DNA from: Lysobacterales bacterium | GTDB taxonomy: Bacteria; Pseudomonadota; Gammaproteobacteria; Xanthomonadales; SZUA-36 | Direction: 5' to 3' | Length of the DNA stretch: 64,000 bases | Assembly (NCBI GenBank): GCA_014238945.1 | Contig: JABAAB010000101.1 | Coordinates: forward strand, 17,441-81,440 | Part shown: positions 17,112-26,916 of the stretch, in pieces | Numbering within the stretch: the stretch's first letter is position 1 | Layout: the number at the start of each line of letters is the position of its first letter | Position numbers and translations under genes: made by a program | The notes under the pieces: generated by a model | Seen by the model: the letters and a program-made list of their open reading frames with translations, nothing else | What the model was told of the DNA's origin: nothing | Database searches by the model: none

Positions 17112-19121
17112 TTATTGCTTCAAGTAGCGTTCGTACCAGGCCAGGGTGCGCAACCAGAAGTCTTTCTCGTTGGCGAATGACCAGCCTCCGTGGTGTTCAT
17201 CCGGATAGACAACCAGCTGGGTTTCAATACCAACCCTTTTCATCACCTGGTAAAGCTGTTCAGATCCCTGAATGGGCACATTCCAGTCCTTTTCTCCACC
17301 CGCAAAAAGCGTGGGTGTAGTTGCCTGGTGAATGTAGTTAAAGGGCGACAAGCGCTCCCACAATTCACGGGATTCCCAAGGCAGGCCCAGTTCCGACTCG
17401 TACCAGAATCGGTACATATCATGACCGTAACTCGCTAGATAATGACCGGAGCCAGCACCGCTGACCGCTGCCTTGAAGCGTTGGGTCTGCCCGATGAGGT
17501 AATTGGTAAGGATCCCCCCGTAAGAAAACCCGCCAACACCCTGTCTGTCGGGATCACCCCAACCCTGATCAATTACATGGTCCATGGCTGCCAACACGTC
17601 ACGGTAGTCCTTTTCACCCCATCCCTGGAAAAGCCCCAGGGTGAAATCCTGGCCGTATCCGGAGGATCCCCTTGGGTTGGCGCGTACAACAATGTAACCG
17701 TGCGCTGCCAACAATTGGCTTTCAAAGGAGAAACCGTGGCTGTATTGAGACACGGGACCCCCATGTATCCTCAAAATTATGGGGAAGGTACGATCCGGTT
17801 CAAGGCCCGGTGGAAAGGTGACGAATCCCTCGATGGGCCAGCCATCCGGGGCCTGGAAATGAATTTCCCGGGTATCTGCCAGCGTTAACTGCTCCAGCAA
17901 ACCTCCATTGGTATGGGTGATTATCACCGGTTGGTGTTGCTGCTGTACGAATATTTCCGGAAGTTGGCGTACATTTGCGATTACCCCGGCGACCGCGTCA
18001 CCCGGACCCAGCGTGAAATCACTGACGACAGATTTCCCGGTCACGATTCGCTCCAGTTGCCCGTTATCCCAACGTATCCTCGCAACGTGTCGTTCACCAC
18101 TGTCCTCGATCAGGAAATACAGGTAGTCACCATCTTTCGAAAATTCCAAATTACCAATGTTTCGATCCAGGTCATCGGTCAGGTACTCAATTGTGGGATC
18201 ACTGGTGCTGATGCGGGCCAAATGCCGTGTTGCGTAATTGCCGGCCACACCCTGTTTCGCCGATATGAATACCAGCCACTGGCCATGTGGATGCCATTGG
18301 GATGACGAGTCTGCTCCCTCGCTGCTGGTGAGTTTCTGTGGCTCAGCCCCTCCAGTCGCATCGACCAGCCAGATGTCGGTGTTGTAATCCGCTTTCAAAT
18401 TGCGGTTGCTGGTAAACGTAATGCGTTTGTCGTCCGGTGACCACGCCGGTTGTGAATCGTCAAAATCACCCGAGGTAATTTGTGTCAGTTCACCCAACAC
18501 AATGTCATAGGTATACACATGATTGCGCAGGCGGTTCCGGTATCCCTGATAATCCCGTTTGAAGTCCACCCGGTCGACCACCCAGGGTTTGCTGCCTTCC
18601 ACCAGTGGCTTGGCCGTATCCTCGTCTTTCAATACCAGCAGAAGCTTTCTTTCATCAGAGGAGAAATTTATCTGCCTGATACCCCGTTCGAGATCTGTGA
18701 CCTGTACTCCTTCGCCACCTGCTTCCAGGTTCAGCGACCAAAGCTGGCTTTTCTTCTCGTTCCTGGCAGACAAAAAATAGAGCTTGTGTCCATCCTGGCT
18801 GAATACCGGGTTTCTTGACGTGACCCCTTCCGAGGTCATTGGAATGGGATCACCACCCACAGCTGGAATCAGCCAGATACGGGTGGCTGATTTATTCTTT
18901 TCGTAATCATTGCTACTGATGGTGAAGGCGATCCACTTTCCATCCGGGCTGAATACGGGTGAGGATACGGTCTTGAACGCAAATTGATCGTCGACATTGA
19001 TCAGACGTTTTGTTACTTCACTTTCGGCATGTACAACGATGGCTGTAAACAGTAAAACCAAACACAGACACACAGGTCCTGCAGCCAGTCGGAGTCGCTG
19101 GTTTCGTTGCGGCATTTTCAT
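17112..19121 (-). CDS. S9 family (prolyl oligopeptidase/DPP-like) serine peptidase, exported
   Basis: About 669 residues from the ATG at 19121, preceded by AAGGGA; a second ATG at 19115 is possible. The N-terminal signal is RLAAGPVCLCLVLLFTAIVV. The first two thirds form a beta-propeller with TolB/PD40-like repeats (FSPDGKWIAFTISSNDYEK, FSQDGHKLYFLSAR, WSPDDKRITFTSNR). The C-terminal alpha/beta hydrolase has GGFSYGGILTNYL with the nucleophile Ser, an Asp in GGEKDWNVP and His in YPDEHHGGWSF, a complete catalytic triad. It should hydrolyse peptides in the periplasm or outside the cell. It is one of several exported proteases here (with a prolyl oligopeptidase and an M16 pair), pointing to a protein-degrading lifestyle. 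Confidence 0.93.
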   Translation of the reverse strand: MKMPQRNQRLRLAAGPVCLCLVLLFTAIVVHAESEVTKRLINVDDQFAFKTVSSPVFSPDGKWIAFTISSNDYEKNKSATRIWLIPAVGGDPIPMTSEGVTSRNPVFSQDGHKLYFLSARNEKKSQLWSLNLEAGGEGVQVTDLERGIRQINFSSDERKLLLVLKDEDTAKPLVEGSKPWVVDRVDFKRDYQGYRNRLRNHVYTYDIVLGELTQITSGDFDDSQPAWSPDDKRITFTSNRNLKADYNTDIWLVDATGGAEPQKLTSSEGADSSSQWHPHGQWLVFISAKQGVAGNYATRHLARISTSDPTIEYLTDDLDRNIGNLEFSKDGDYLYFLIEDSGERHVARIRWDNGQLERIVTGKSVVSDFTLGPGDAVAGVIANVRQLPEIFVQQQHQPVIITHTNGGLLEQLTLADTREIHFQAPDGWPIEGFVTFPPGLEPDRTFPIILRIHGGPVSQYSHGFSFESQLLAAHGYIVVRANPRGSSGYGQDFTLGLFQGWGEKDYRDVLAAMDHVIDQGWGDPDRQGVGGFSYGGILTNYLIGQTQRFKAAVSGAGSGHYLASYGHDMYRFWYESELGLPWESRELWERLSPFNYIHQATTPTLFAGGEKDWNVPIQGSEQLYQVMKRVGIETQLVVYPDEHHGGWSFANEKDFWLRTLAWYERYLKQ

Positions 19122-19269
19122 TTTTCCCTTGTCACGGACACCGGGGTAGCATAGTGGTATCGGTGTATTCGGGCAAATATCCAGGGAATTTAACAACGGT
19201 TCACCCGGTACTGCTGTACCAGGTTCACGGTCAGAGCAGAAATCCTCTTCAGGATTTCAGTTGTTCTTA

Positions 19270-19812
19270 CTAACGCTCACCTGTCTGGGCGGCAGCCGGG
19301 TTGGTAATATCACCATTTGACATAGGTGCAGCGAAAGCGGCGCCGCGACTGCAGGTCAGTCTTGAACCAACACATGAGCCCGCCCTGCGGCCCTGGTCAC
19401 GTTTGGCAATCATTTCTGCCTTTGCATCCAGTGCTTCTTTGCCATATTTTTTCATCAGCTTTCTGGCTTTACTCTGCGCCTTGTCCTGGTCGGTGTTTAG
19501 CACCAATATCTCTTCACTGTTCCTGATGAGTTCTTCCTTGCCGCTTTCTGCAGCCAGAACTGACCATCCATACGCTTCTGGCAGATTGGCTTTTTTGCCT
19601 TCTCCGTTGGCATACATTTTTGAAATCCAGTACTGGGAGTAGTGGTCACCGATTTTTGCCAGTTTCAAATATCCGCTGCGTGCCTTTTTAAAGTCTCCAT
19701 CCTGGTAATACTGGTCAGCTTCAGCCCTGTATTCATTCAATTCTTTGGCAATCGCGGCAGGTGTCTGCAAAACAGCAAGCAACGCAAAGAACGCAACTAT
19801 GACGAATTTCAT
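19270..19812 (-). CDS. Exported Sel1/TPR-like small protein
   Basis: 180 residues. Signal peptide MKFVIVAFFALLAVLQTPAA, then helical repeats typical of Sel1 or short TPR proteins (AEADQYYQDGDFKKARSGYL, AKIGDHYSQYWISKMYANGE, LPEAYGWSVLAAESGKEEL). A charged coiled stretch follows (AQSKARKLMKKYGKEALDA). The C-terminus has two cysteines (AGSCVGSRLTCSRGAAF) and a low-complexity tail. Such proteins serve as periplasmic scaffolds, but the partner is unknown. It lies 87 bases downstream of the heme A synthase gene on the same strand and may share its transcript. Confidence 0.75.
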   Translation of the reverse strand: MKFVIVAFFALLAVLQTPAAIAKELNEYRAEADQYYQDGDFKKARSGYLKLAKIGDHYSQYWISKMYANGEGKKANLPEAYGWSVLAAESGKEELIRNSEEILVLNTDQDKAQSKARKLMKKYGKEALDAKAEMIAKRDQGRRAGSCVGSRLTCSRGAAFAAPMSNGDITNPAAAQTGER

Positions 19813-19899
19813 CCCTTTCTCCCTAACATTTCAGATATGACCGATGTGAATGATACCAGCGACGAATGGTTTCGTATACTGTCGATCCATTTTCTTTTC

Positions 19900-20883
19900 T
19901 CAACTGCCATTGCTGCTGAGATTCAGCACCAGTATTCTCAACATGCCCAGCAATACCAGACCCGCCAGCCAATTGTGTGCAACCGCCAGCCCAATGGGGA
20001 GACCGGACCAGACTGAAGCGATACCAATGGCGAATTCGAGTGTCACGGCCACAACAACAAATACACCCGCCAGTCGTAATCGGGAACCACAACGCCACGC
20101 CATCAACCCGACCAGCAGGACGCTGATCAATGTAGCCACCGCGCCCACCCGGTGCGCCTTGTGGATGGCGGCCCTCTCCTGGCCTCCTATGACCTGTCCT
20201 GTGGAAGTAACCTCGTGATCCGCAGACAAGTCCATGGCCTTCCAGATTTCCCGGCCCGGCACCCAACTTCCATGACAGTCGGGCAGGGTCAGACACGAAG
20301 TAGCCGCAAAATTTGCACTGGTCAATCCACCCATCGTGATCTGGCAGACCAGTAAAATTATTGCGCCCCACAGCAGATAGCGCGGCAGGGGCACCCGCGC
20401 ACCTTCAATTTCTGAATTTATTGCCCTCGTCCCCTGACGAAATACCATCCATCCCAATAATCCCAGCATCCCGAAACCACCGGCGAGATTGCCCATCACC
20501 ACCCCGGGACTGTGTAGCCCACCCGACTTCAAACCCAGCAATGCCAGGTATACCGTGATGAACAACAGCAACAATGAAATGCTTCTGTTGTTCTTTTGTC
20601 TGAATGCCAACATCACCAGGAAAAGAACCAGCAAACCCAGGACACTTGCAACCAGCCTGTGCAAAGGCGTGGCCCAGGCCAGTGGTTGACTGGCCTCGGC
20701 AACAATGTGCCGGTAGGCGTTTTCGGTGGACAGAGGTTGGCTGATGATTTGCTTGTCACCAATACGCCCGTAACAAGCAGGCCAGTCAGCACATCCGATT
20801 CCGGAGTGGGACAAGCGCAGATAGGCGCTGAGGGATACCAGTACGATGACCAGCAGCAGGGATATTTTTGCCAATACTTTCAT
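19900..20883 (-). CDS. ctaA: Heme A synthase (COX15/CtaA family)
   Basis: 327 residues with about eight membrane helices in two four-helix bundles. Conserved features include YLRLSHSGIGCADWPACYG near the N-terminus, a heme-ligand His in TPLHRLVASVLGLL, GGLHSP, the Gly-Gly-Leu-Thr segment with TSCLTLPDCHGSWVP, the second-bundle His in AAIHKAHRVGAVATL and AVAHNWLAGLVLLG near the end. The enzyme oxidises the heme O methyl group to a formyl group to make heme A for aa3-type oxidases. The other usual neighbours (ctaB, coxBAC) are not in the window, so it is separated from the oxidase genes it serves. An orphan oxidase-like subunit lies 6 kb away but no link is shown. Confidence 0.92.
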   Translation of the reverse strand: MKVLAKISLLLVIVLVSLSAYLRLSHSGIGCADWPACYGRIGDKQIISQPLSTENAYRHIVAEASQPLAWATPLHRLVASVLGLLVLFLVMLAFRQKNNRSISLLLLFITVYLALLGLKSGGLHSPGVVMGNLAGGFGMLGLLGWMVFRQGTRAINSEIEGARVPLPRYLLWGAIILLVCQITMGGLTSANFAATSCLTLPDCHGSWVPGREIWKAMDLSADHEVTSTGQVIGGQERAAIHKAHRVGAVATLISVLLVGLMAWRCGSRLRLAGVFVVVAVTLEFAIGIASVWSGLPIGLAVAHNWLAGLVLLGMLRILVLNLSSNGS

Positions 20884-20897
20884 GGATTGCGCGCCAT

Positions 20898-21410
20898 CTA
20901 CTCCTTGGTCTTTTGCAAGTAGGATGCCTCACCCCGTACCAGTCTTACCGGTGCCGGTACCTTTTTCCAGTCAACACGGTCATGACCGAATTCGAAACTC
21001 CAACGCCAGGCTGCATCATACTGGAACTGGTAGTCGTTTCCAGACCAGTAATCGCCTGACTGGGTGTATGGAAAAAACGCCAGGTTGATGGTTGGTGGCT
21101 TATCCTGTCTGCGCGGGTCACTGATGGAGCCCAGTTCATCCCGTGTCGGTAATCGCCAATCACTGTGACCACAATAAGCATGCGCATTTACCGCATCGAC
21201 ATAGGCGTAGGTATCACAGGAGCTGCCGCTGCAACTGCCGCCATTGGCCATGCCCCGGTAGTCCAGTTCCCCGTCATGCGATTCATCGGGATTGTACCAG
21301 CTATAAGTATTGCAGTAAGCCAGCAATCCGGTCATAAAATAATGTGTCGACAAAGCCAGACGGGTTCGGACCTCATTATCTTCAGTTTTGACATCAATGC
21401 AGCCTATCAC
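20898..21410 (-). CDS. DUF1566 (Lcl C-terminal) domain protein, N-terminus missing
   Basis: 170 residues from a GTG at 21410. The DUF1566 pattern is clear: NTYSWYNPDE, NGGSCSGSSCDTYAYVDAVN, YCGHSDWRLPTRDELGSISD, a FFPYTQSGDYWSGNDY segment and a terminal PAPVRLVRGE. Proteins of this type are normally exported and begin with a signal peptide and a TDNGDGTVTD-type stretch. Here the frame opens only at a stop codon near 21438 and no signal is present, so the gene appears 5'-truncated right next to the MarR operator. Cysteine-rich members are surface or periplasmic proteins of unknown function. It ends 14 bases before ctaA. Confidence 0.6.
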   Translation of the reverse strand: MIGCIDVKTEDNEVRTRLALSTHYFMTGLLAYCNTYSWYNPDESHDGELDYRGMANGGSCSGSSCDTYAYVDAVNAHAYCGHSDWRLPTRDELGSISDPRRQDKPPTINLAFFPYTQSGDYWSGNDYQFQYDAAWRWSFEFGHDRVDWKKVPAPVRLVRGEASYLQKTKE

Positions 21411-21459
21411 TGGAAGGTTTGATTGTAAGTCATCGGTCAGTTAAAAAGGAATCGTCTCA

Positions 21460-21484
21460 ATATAGTTGCATTACACAACTATAT
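21460..21484. promoter_or_regulatory. Palindromic operator for the MarR-GNAT regulator
   Basis: A perfect 9-bp inverted repeat (ATATAGTTG and CAACTATAT) separated by CATTACA lies 17 bases upstream of the ATG of the MarR-GNAT gene. Size, AT-rich arms and the TTG..CAA core match operators of MarR-family regulators, which usually repress their own gene. The position between divergent genes, close to the start codon, fits autorepression. The regulator assignment is inference from position. Confidence 0.65.
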
Positions 21485-21501
21485 ATTTGTACAATTCATG
21501 T

Positions 21502-22419
21502 ATGATCAAAGAGACAGCCCCGGTTCGAAATGCAGCACGGCAACTGGTCCGTGAATTGCAGTTACTCGATACACGCCACTCCATCAAAGGATTTACATTT
21601 TCCGAATGTCACCTGATCACCGAACTGCAGACGCTGGGACAGGCGACTGCCTCGGAACTGGCCGACATCCTGGTACTGGAAAAATCCACCATCAGCAGGC
21701 TGTGCACCAAGCTGATAGATGACGGATACCTGTTGTCGGTCACGGATGAAGCTGACAAGCGAAAAAAATGGCTGAAACTGCAGGCCCGGGGATTGCGTGC
21801 AGCAAATCGGGTCAATCACTATGCACAAAAGCAGGTGCAAACCGCATTGTCCTTTGTGGCAGAAACGGACCGCCATGCCCTTTCCGATGGCCTGGACCGT
21901 TATGCAAAAGCACTACGCTACTCACGTCTGTCCAGAGCTTACCGGATCAGACCCATCAGAATGTCCGATAATGCGGCGGTTGCACGGATCATCCGCGAGG
22001 TCATGACCGAATTTGGTGCCGTCGGCTGTGGTTATTCCATCGAAGATCCGGAAGTGGACGATATGTTTGCCGCCTATCCTGCCCCCCGGTCCGTTTTTTA
22101 CGTCATTACACAAGGACAAACTATACTGGGCTGTGGTGGCATTGGACCTTTAATCGGCGCAGACCATAATGTTTGCGAATTACGCAAGATGTATTTCAAA
22201 AGGGAGCTGCGTGGTACCGGCATGGGCACAAAACTGCTGAACAGCTGTATTGAACAGGCGAGCAAGATCGGCTACAAGACCTGCTATCTAGAAACCCTGG
22301 AGTCAATGGCCCACGCCCGGCATCTTTATCAAAAACATGGTTTCAACCCCCTGGATGCACCGTTGGGTAACACCGGGCATTCCGCCTGCAATGCCTGGAT
22401 GGCCCGTGATTTGATTTAA
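21502..22419 (+). CDS. MarR-type HTH regulator fused to GNAT acetyltransferase
   Basis: 305 residues from the ATG at 21502; an upstream frame start at 21466 lies inside the operator and is not used. Residues 1-145 are a MarR winged helix (LLDTRHSIKGFTFSECHLI, LGQATASELADILVLEKSTI, LCTKLIDDGYLLSVTDEADK, KWLKLQARG). Residues 150-305 are a GNAT domain (YRIRPIRMSDNAAVARII, GCGGIGPLIG, ELRKMYFKRELRGTGMGTKL with the acetyl-CoA P-loop, YKTCYLETLESMAHARHLYQ, KHGFNPLDAPLG). This two-domain arrangement is a known family; the acetyl acceptor is usually unknown. A 9-bp palindrome just upstream probably mediates autoregulation. It is convergent with folD. Confidence 0.93.
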   Translation: MIKETAPVRNAARQLVRELQLLDTRHSIKGFTFSECHLITELQTLGQATASELADILVLEKSTISRLCTKLIDDGYLLSVTDEADKRKKWLKLQARGLRAANRVNHYAQKQVQTALSFVAETDRHALSDGLDRYAKALRYSRLSRAYRIRPIRMSDNAAVARIIREVMTEFGAVGCGYSIEDPEVDDMFAAYPAPRSVFYVITQGQTILGCGGIGPLIGADHNVCELRKMYFKRELRGTGMGTKLLNSCIEQASKIGYKTCYLETLESMAHARHLYQKHGFNPLDAPLGNTGHSACNAWMARDLI

Positions 22420-22445
22420 ACAGGTCGCTGAAATGTCTGTCCAGA

Positions 22446-23330
22446 TCAGTCGTAGATCGCTTTTTGGGATGCCAGCAGCGTATTGTGCAGCAACGAGGCT
22501 ATGGTCATCGGACCAACTCCGCCAGGTACCGGTGTGATAAAACTGGCCTTTGGCTCCACTTCATCGTATTTCACATCACCTTTTAATGCATAGCCCCTGG
22601 GTTTGGTCTCATCGGGAACACGTGTAATACCAACATCTATGACCACAGCGCCCTGTTTCACCATGTCACCGGTCAGAAACTCCGGAATACCCAATGCGGC
22701 AATGACGATATCCGCCTGTAGTGTCAATTCCTTGAGGTTGCCGGTTCTTGAATGACAAATGGTTACGGTGCAGTTTCCCGGATTGGACTTCCTGGACAAC
22801 AGAATGGCCATGGGCGTACCGACAATATCGCTGCGACCAATGACCACGCAGTGCTTGCCTTCGGTTTCAATCTGGTACCGGTCCAGTAACTGCATGATGC
22901 CAAACGGGGTGGCCGAGACATAGGCCGGAAGGTTCTTGACCATCCTGCCCACGTTAACGGGGTGAAACCCGTCCACGTCCTTTTCCGGCAAAATACGCTC
23001 GGTAACGGTCTTGGCGGATATGTGTCGCGGCAAAGGTAACTGCACTATATAACCGTCGATGTCTGGGTCTTCATTGAGCTGATCAACCACTTCAAGTAAT
23101 TCCTGTTCGGAGATATCAGCATCCAGGGTTTTCAGGGTGGATCTGAAGCCCACAAATTCACAGGCCTTGACCTTGCCGCCAACGTAGGCCTGGCTGGCAC
23201 CGTCATCCCCGACAAGAATCGCAGCGAGATGTGGCGTCTTGCCGCCCTGTGCTTTTATTATTTTTACTTTTTCAGCGATTTCATCTTTTATGTCCTGCGC
23301 AGTTGTCACACCGTTGATGATGGTTGTCAT
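22446..23330 (-). CDS. folD: Bifunctional methylenetetrahydrofolate dehydrogenase/cyclohydrolase
   Basis: 294 residues, normal for FolD. Motifs include [20 protein letters not shown] with the catalytic Lys, [13 protein letters not shown], the [13 protein letters not shown] segment, [14 protein letters not shown] in the NADP site and a C-terminal [15 protein letters not shown]. The enzyme interconverts 5,10-methylene-, 5,10-methenyl- and 10-formyl-tetrahydrofolate in the cytosol, supplying one-carbon units for purines and formyl-methionine. It is monocistronic here, convergent with the MarR-GNAT gene, with about 300 bases between its start and the following kinase gene. Confidence 0.97.
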   Translation of the reverse strand: MTTIINGVTTAQDIKDEIAEKVKIIKAQGGKTPHLAAILVGDDGASQAYVGGKVKACEFVGFRSTLKTLDADISEQELLEVVDQLNEDPDIDGYIVQLPLPRHISAKTVTERILPEKDVDGFHPVNVGRMVKNLPAYVSATPFGIMQLLDRYQIETEGKHCVVIGRSDIVGTPMAILLSRKSNPGNCTVTICHSRTGNLKELTLQADIVIAALGIPEFLTGDMVKQGAVVIDVGITRVPDETKPRGYALKGDVKYDEVEPKASFITPVPGGVGPMTIASLLHNTLLASQKAIYD

Positions 23331-23635
23331 AATTTAGCCTTGCAATTGATGCCTGATGGGTGATTTTGGGCGCTATTCTCCCAGATTTTCCGATGTCATG
23401 CTGTAAAAACCCACCGCTATCAGACAGGATCTGGATTATGTAAAATAGGTCGTTTCCAATATGAATTCACCAGCATTCAATTGGTGACTGAATCAAACCG
23501 TCTTGCCAAACCAGCCACGCTGTACAGGCATCAGCGGAGTCCACGAGTGCGTTGCCGGTAGATAAATGCGAATACAAGTTATATGCTCTTTTAGCTCCAG
23601 TTGCGACTGGAATTGTTCAAACTGATGCCGGGAAA

Positions 23636-26600
23636 ATGAGGGACCAAGAGAAAACCAAAGAGCAGTTGATTGAGGAACTAAGGAAACTTCGTCAAAAAAT
23701 CACAACCCACAATACGACAGCCAGACCATTAGAAAATCAGTCGGGTGACATAGACAAATACCTGGGTTCGGTCCTGTCCAAGCTGCCTGTTGGTTTTGCC
23801 ATCATGGCAAATGAAGATTTTAGATTTTTGCAAATCAACCAGGCCTTCGTCAAATTTTATGGTTTGGGTACAGGACCCCATCTTGGAATGCCCCTTGTTC
23901 AGGTGTTGGACGATGCAGAAAAGATTTTGCCTTTTCTGCGCGAAAGCCAGGAAACCGGCCAGACCAAAAAAGGACGGATATTTTCCACAACCCTCGCCGA
24001 GGACCCAGCAAAGGCCATACACCTGCAAGAGTGGCATTTTCCCATTGACATTGATGGCATGAAGGGCGCTGTCGGCACCGTTGTAATTGATATTACCCAA
24101 CAGTGGGATACGGTTGGTGAATTGCGCGAAAGCAATGGACTGCAACGAGTAACAGTACATACCACCAACCTGGGTCATGCCTGCTGGAGCGAATTCGAGC
24201 AGGGATTTACGGATATCACCGCTGAGTACGCGCGAATTTACGGATATACCGTTGAGGACTTCCTGGCTCGCTATCGGAGCCTCGAAAAATTCATGGAACT
24301 GGTCCATCCTGATGACCGGGCAAGAGTCGATGCCTACAACCTTTCACCGGGCCTCACCAGATCAGGAATTAATTACCGCATACTGCACCGGGATGGAGGC
24401 ACCAGACATGTCAGGGAAATCATGTGGGACGTTGTGGGCGGAGAAGGCAGACAGCTGGAGTATTCCACCTTGCAAGACATTTCGGACATCAAATTCACCC
24501 CGGACGCTCTGAAAGCAAGCGAACAACAACTCAAACAGGTGATCTGGATTTCCAAACTGGGTTATGCCCACTGGGATGAAATCAAGAAGGAATATATCAG
24601 TGTTTCGGAAGAATATGCACAGATCTTCGGTTACACCGCAGATGAGTTCCTGGACCGCTTCCGGACCGAAGAGCAGGATATGCAACTGGTCCACCCTGAT
24701 GACTATGCCATTGTCGACGCCGATAATAAGCAGATCCATAACGCGAGATCAGCCATCGAGTACCGTATCCTGCACCGGGACGGTGGCGTCAGATTTGTAA
24801 GGGAGAGTATCTGGGATGTTAATGACAGTGAAGGTAATTCGTTGCAGTCATATACCACCCTGCAGGACATAACTGAAATCAAACAGACAGAGATCGCACT
24901 CAAAGAGAGCGAATCCCAGTTCAGACACGCGGCCCGGGTCGCCCATCTCGGTCACTGGCACGCAGACGAGTTAAAAGGAGAATTTACCACCATTTCGGAA
25001 GAGTATGCACGGATTTTTGGTTACACGGTGGATGGTTATATGGATCGTTTCCGAAACCTGGAATCACACCACCAAACCATCCATCCGGACGACTGGGAAA
25101 GAGTATTGGCGTTGTATGGAGAAGATCGTGATGTGGGGCTGGAATATCGCATCGTCAGGCAGGACGGCAACATTCGACACGTACGTGAGTTTCTCAAGGT
25201 TATCTGTGATGATACAGGCACAATGGCTGCCAGTGAGGGAACCATTCAGGACATAACGGAAGAAAAGCTGACAGAACTCGAGTTGCTGGCCGCCAAGGAA
25301 GCGGCCGAAGAAGCCAACCACGCCAAGAGCACTTTTCTGGCCAATATGAGCCACGAAATCCGCACACCGATGAACGCGATTATCGGACTGACCCACTTGT
25401 TACAACGTTCCAGCCCATCGACCGAACAGGCACAGCGACTGACCAAAATAGATGCTGCGGCCGGACACCTGTTGACCATCATCAATGATGTGTTGGACCT
25501 TTCCAAGATCGAAGCCGGCAAGTTGAACCTGGAAAATACTCATTTCCAACTGGATGAAATTTTCAATCATATTCAATCATTGTTGAAGGAACAGGTCAGA
25601 AACAAGGGATTGAGTATCACTTTCGAACGAAACGATGTGCCGCGCTGGCTCAAGGGTGATGCCACCCGCCTGCGGCAGGCATTGCTCAATTACACAGTTA
25701 ACGCTGTTAAATTCACTCAACGGGGGCATGTGTCCCTGTCCGCGAAGACACTGAAAAACCAGCAAGATGGAATACTGGTGCGGTTCGAGGTTAAAGACAC
25801 CGGTATCGGCATCGAGCCCGACCAACTCTCGGGGTTGTTCCGGAACTTTGAACAGGCAGATACGTCCACCACACGCAAATACGGGGGAACAGGTCTGGGG
25901 CTGGCCATCACCCGGCGTTTAGTACAGTTAATGGGCGGGGAAGTAGGTGTGGATAGCAAGCCGGGAGAAGGCAGCACCTTCTGGTTCACAGCCTGGTTGG
26001 CCCGCGGTCACGATCAGCAACAGGAATCACCCGCAGCTGGTTTGCCCGATGCCGAAACCATTCTGAAAACTCGTTATGGTGGTTCGCGAATACTGCTGGT
26101 CGAAGACAATGTCATCAACAGTGAGGTGGCATTTGAGTTATTGAGTGGCTGTGGCCTGGTTGTAGATACGGCGGTCAATGGCCAACAGGCGGTGGACATG
26201 GTTCATAAAAGCCTTTATGACCTGATCCTGATGGATATCCAGATGCCGGTAATGGATGGCCTGGAAGCGACCTGCGCGATACGTACCGGAGACAACTTCT
26301 CGGCCACAGGCACCGAAACCCCCATCCTGGCAATGACGGCCAATATATTCGCAGAGGATCGTCAGGCCTGTCTTGCCGCCGGCATGAACGATTTCGTGGC
26401 CAAACCGGTCGAACCTGGAAAACTGTTCGCGACCATCATCAAATGGTTACCATTGCAAAAACCCGGGAATGCCCCGGAATTATCGTCAGGCAAAGTCTCA
26501 CGGGCCACGGCAGAAGTTGTCACAACAGGTCCAACGGAACCGGAAACCATAAACAATGACAAGCCGATCAATCCGAAAGCGCTGGCCAAAGTTTTTGGTG

Positions 26601-26887
26601 ACGATCACTCAAAGCACCTTGATATTCTGCACAAATTTATTACCCAGACGGAAAACATCTTCGTGGATTTTGAAGCCGCATTTGGTCAGCAGGATATGGA
26701 ACAAATATCGTTTCATGCCCACAAGCTCAAGTCCTCTGCCAAAACAGTCGGCGCAGAAAGCCTGGCGGAATTGTGCCAGGACCTGGAGATTGCTGCCCGC
26801 AGTAAAGACTGGCCCAGAATAAGCAGATTATCAACGGATTTGAAGCCTGCCATAGACCGCGTAAAAAACTATGTAAGTATACATTAG
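23636..26887 (+). CDS. Hybrid sensor histidine kinase: four PAS, HisKA, HATPase, REC, HPt
   Basis: About 1083 residues from the ATG at 23636 (preceded by GGGAAA); a TTG at 23552 is in frame. No membrane segment is evident, so it is probably cytosolic. After a coiled start ([17 protein letters not shown]) come a PAS domain (about 45-150) and three PAS/PAC units that look like tandem duplicates, each with an [21 protein letters not shown] core, a (V/I)HPDD motif and a YR(I/L)LHRDGG-like strand. HisKA has [20 protein letters not shown] (phospho-His about 573). HATPase ends [18 protein letters not shown]. The receiver has [13 protein letters not shown] (Asp about 867) and the C-terminal HPt has [18 protein letters not shown] (His about 1029). 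A complete internal phosphorelay is thus present. The output regulator is not adjacent. Confidence 0.93.
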   Translation: MRDQEKTKEQLIEELRKLRQKITTHNTTARPLENQSGDIDKYLGSVLSKLPVGFAIMANEDFRFLQINQAFVKFYGLGTGPHLGMPLVQVLDDAEKILPFLRESQETGQTKKGRIFSTTLAEDPAKAIHLQEWHFPIDIDGMKGAVGTVVIDITQQWDTVGELRESNGLQRVTVHTTNLGHACWSEFEQGFTDITAEYARIYGYTVEDFLARYRSLEKFMELVHPDDRARVDAYNLSPGLTRSGINYRILHRDGGTRHVREIMWDVVGGEGRQLEYSTLQDISDIKFTPDALKASEQQLKQVIWISKLGYAHWDEIKKEYISVSEEYAQIFGYTADEFLDRFRTEEQDMQLVHPDDYAIVDADNKQIHNARSAIEYRILHRDGGVRFVRESIWDVNDSEGNSLQSYTTLQDITEIKQTEIALKESESQFRHAARVAHLGHWHADELKGEFTTISEEYARIFGYTVDGYMDRFRNLESHHQTIHPDDWERVLALYGEDRDVGLEYRIVRQDGNIRHVREFLKVICDDTGTMAASEGTIQDITEEKLTELELLAAKEAAEEANHAKSTFLANMSHEIRTPMNAIIGLTHLLQRSSPSTEQAQRLTKIDAAAGHLLTIINDVLDLSKIEAGKLNLENTHFQLDEIFNHIQSLLKEQVRNKGLSITFERNDVPRWLKGDATRLRQALLNYTVNAVKFTQRGHVSLSAKTLKNQQDGILVRFEVKDTGIGIEPDQLSGLFRNFEQADTSTTRKYGGTGLGLAITRRLVQLMGGEVGVDSKPGEGSTFWFTAWLARGHDQQQESPAAGLPDAETILKTRYGGSRILLVEDNVINSEVAFELLSGCGLVVDTAVNGQQAVDMVHKSLYDLILMDIQMPVMDGLEATCAIRTGDNFSATGTETPILAMTANIFAEDRQACLAAGMNDFVAKPVEPGKLFATIIKWLPLQKPGNAPELSSGKVSRATAEVVTTGPTEPETINNDKPINPKALAKVFGDDHSKHLDILHKFITQTENIFVDFEAAFGQQDMEQISFHAHKLKSSAKTVGAESLAELCQDLEIAARSKDWPRISRLSTDLKPAIDRVKNYVSIH

Positions 26888-26916
26888 CTACCCTTTGTCA
26901 GATGTTCTTAAAAGGG

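Noticed and set aside
19823..20371. 182-residue minus-strand ORF overlapping heme A synthase
   Set aside because: It is a different frame inside ctaA, with Gly/Arg-rich composition and no domain; ctaA has all expected motifs.
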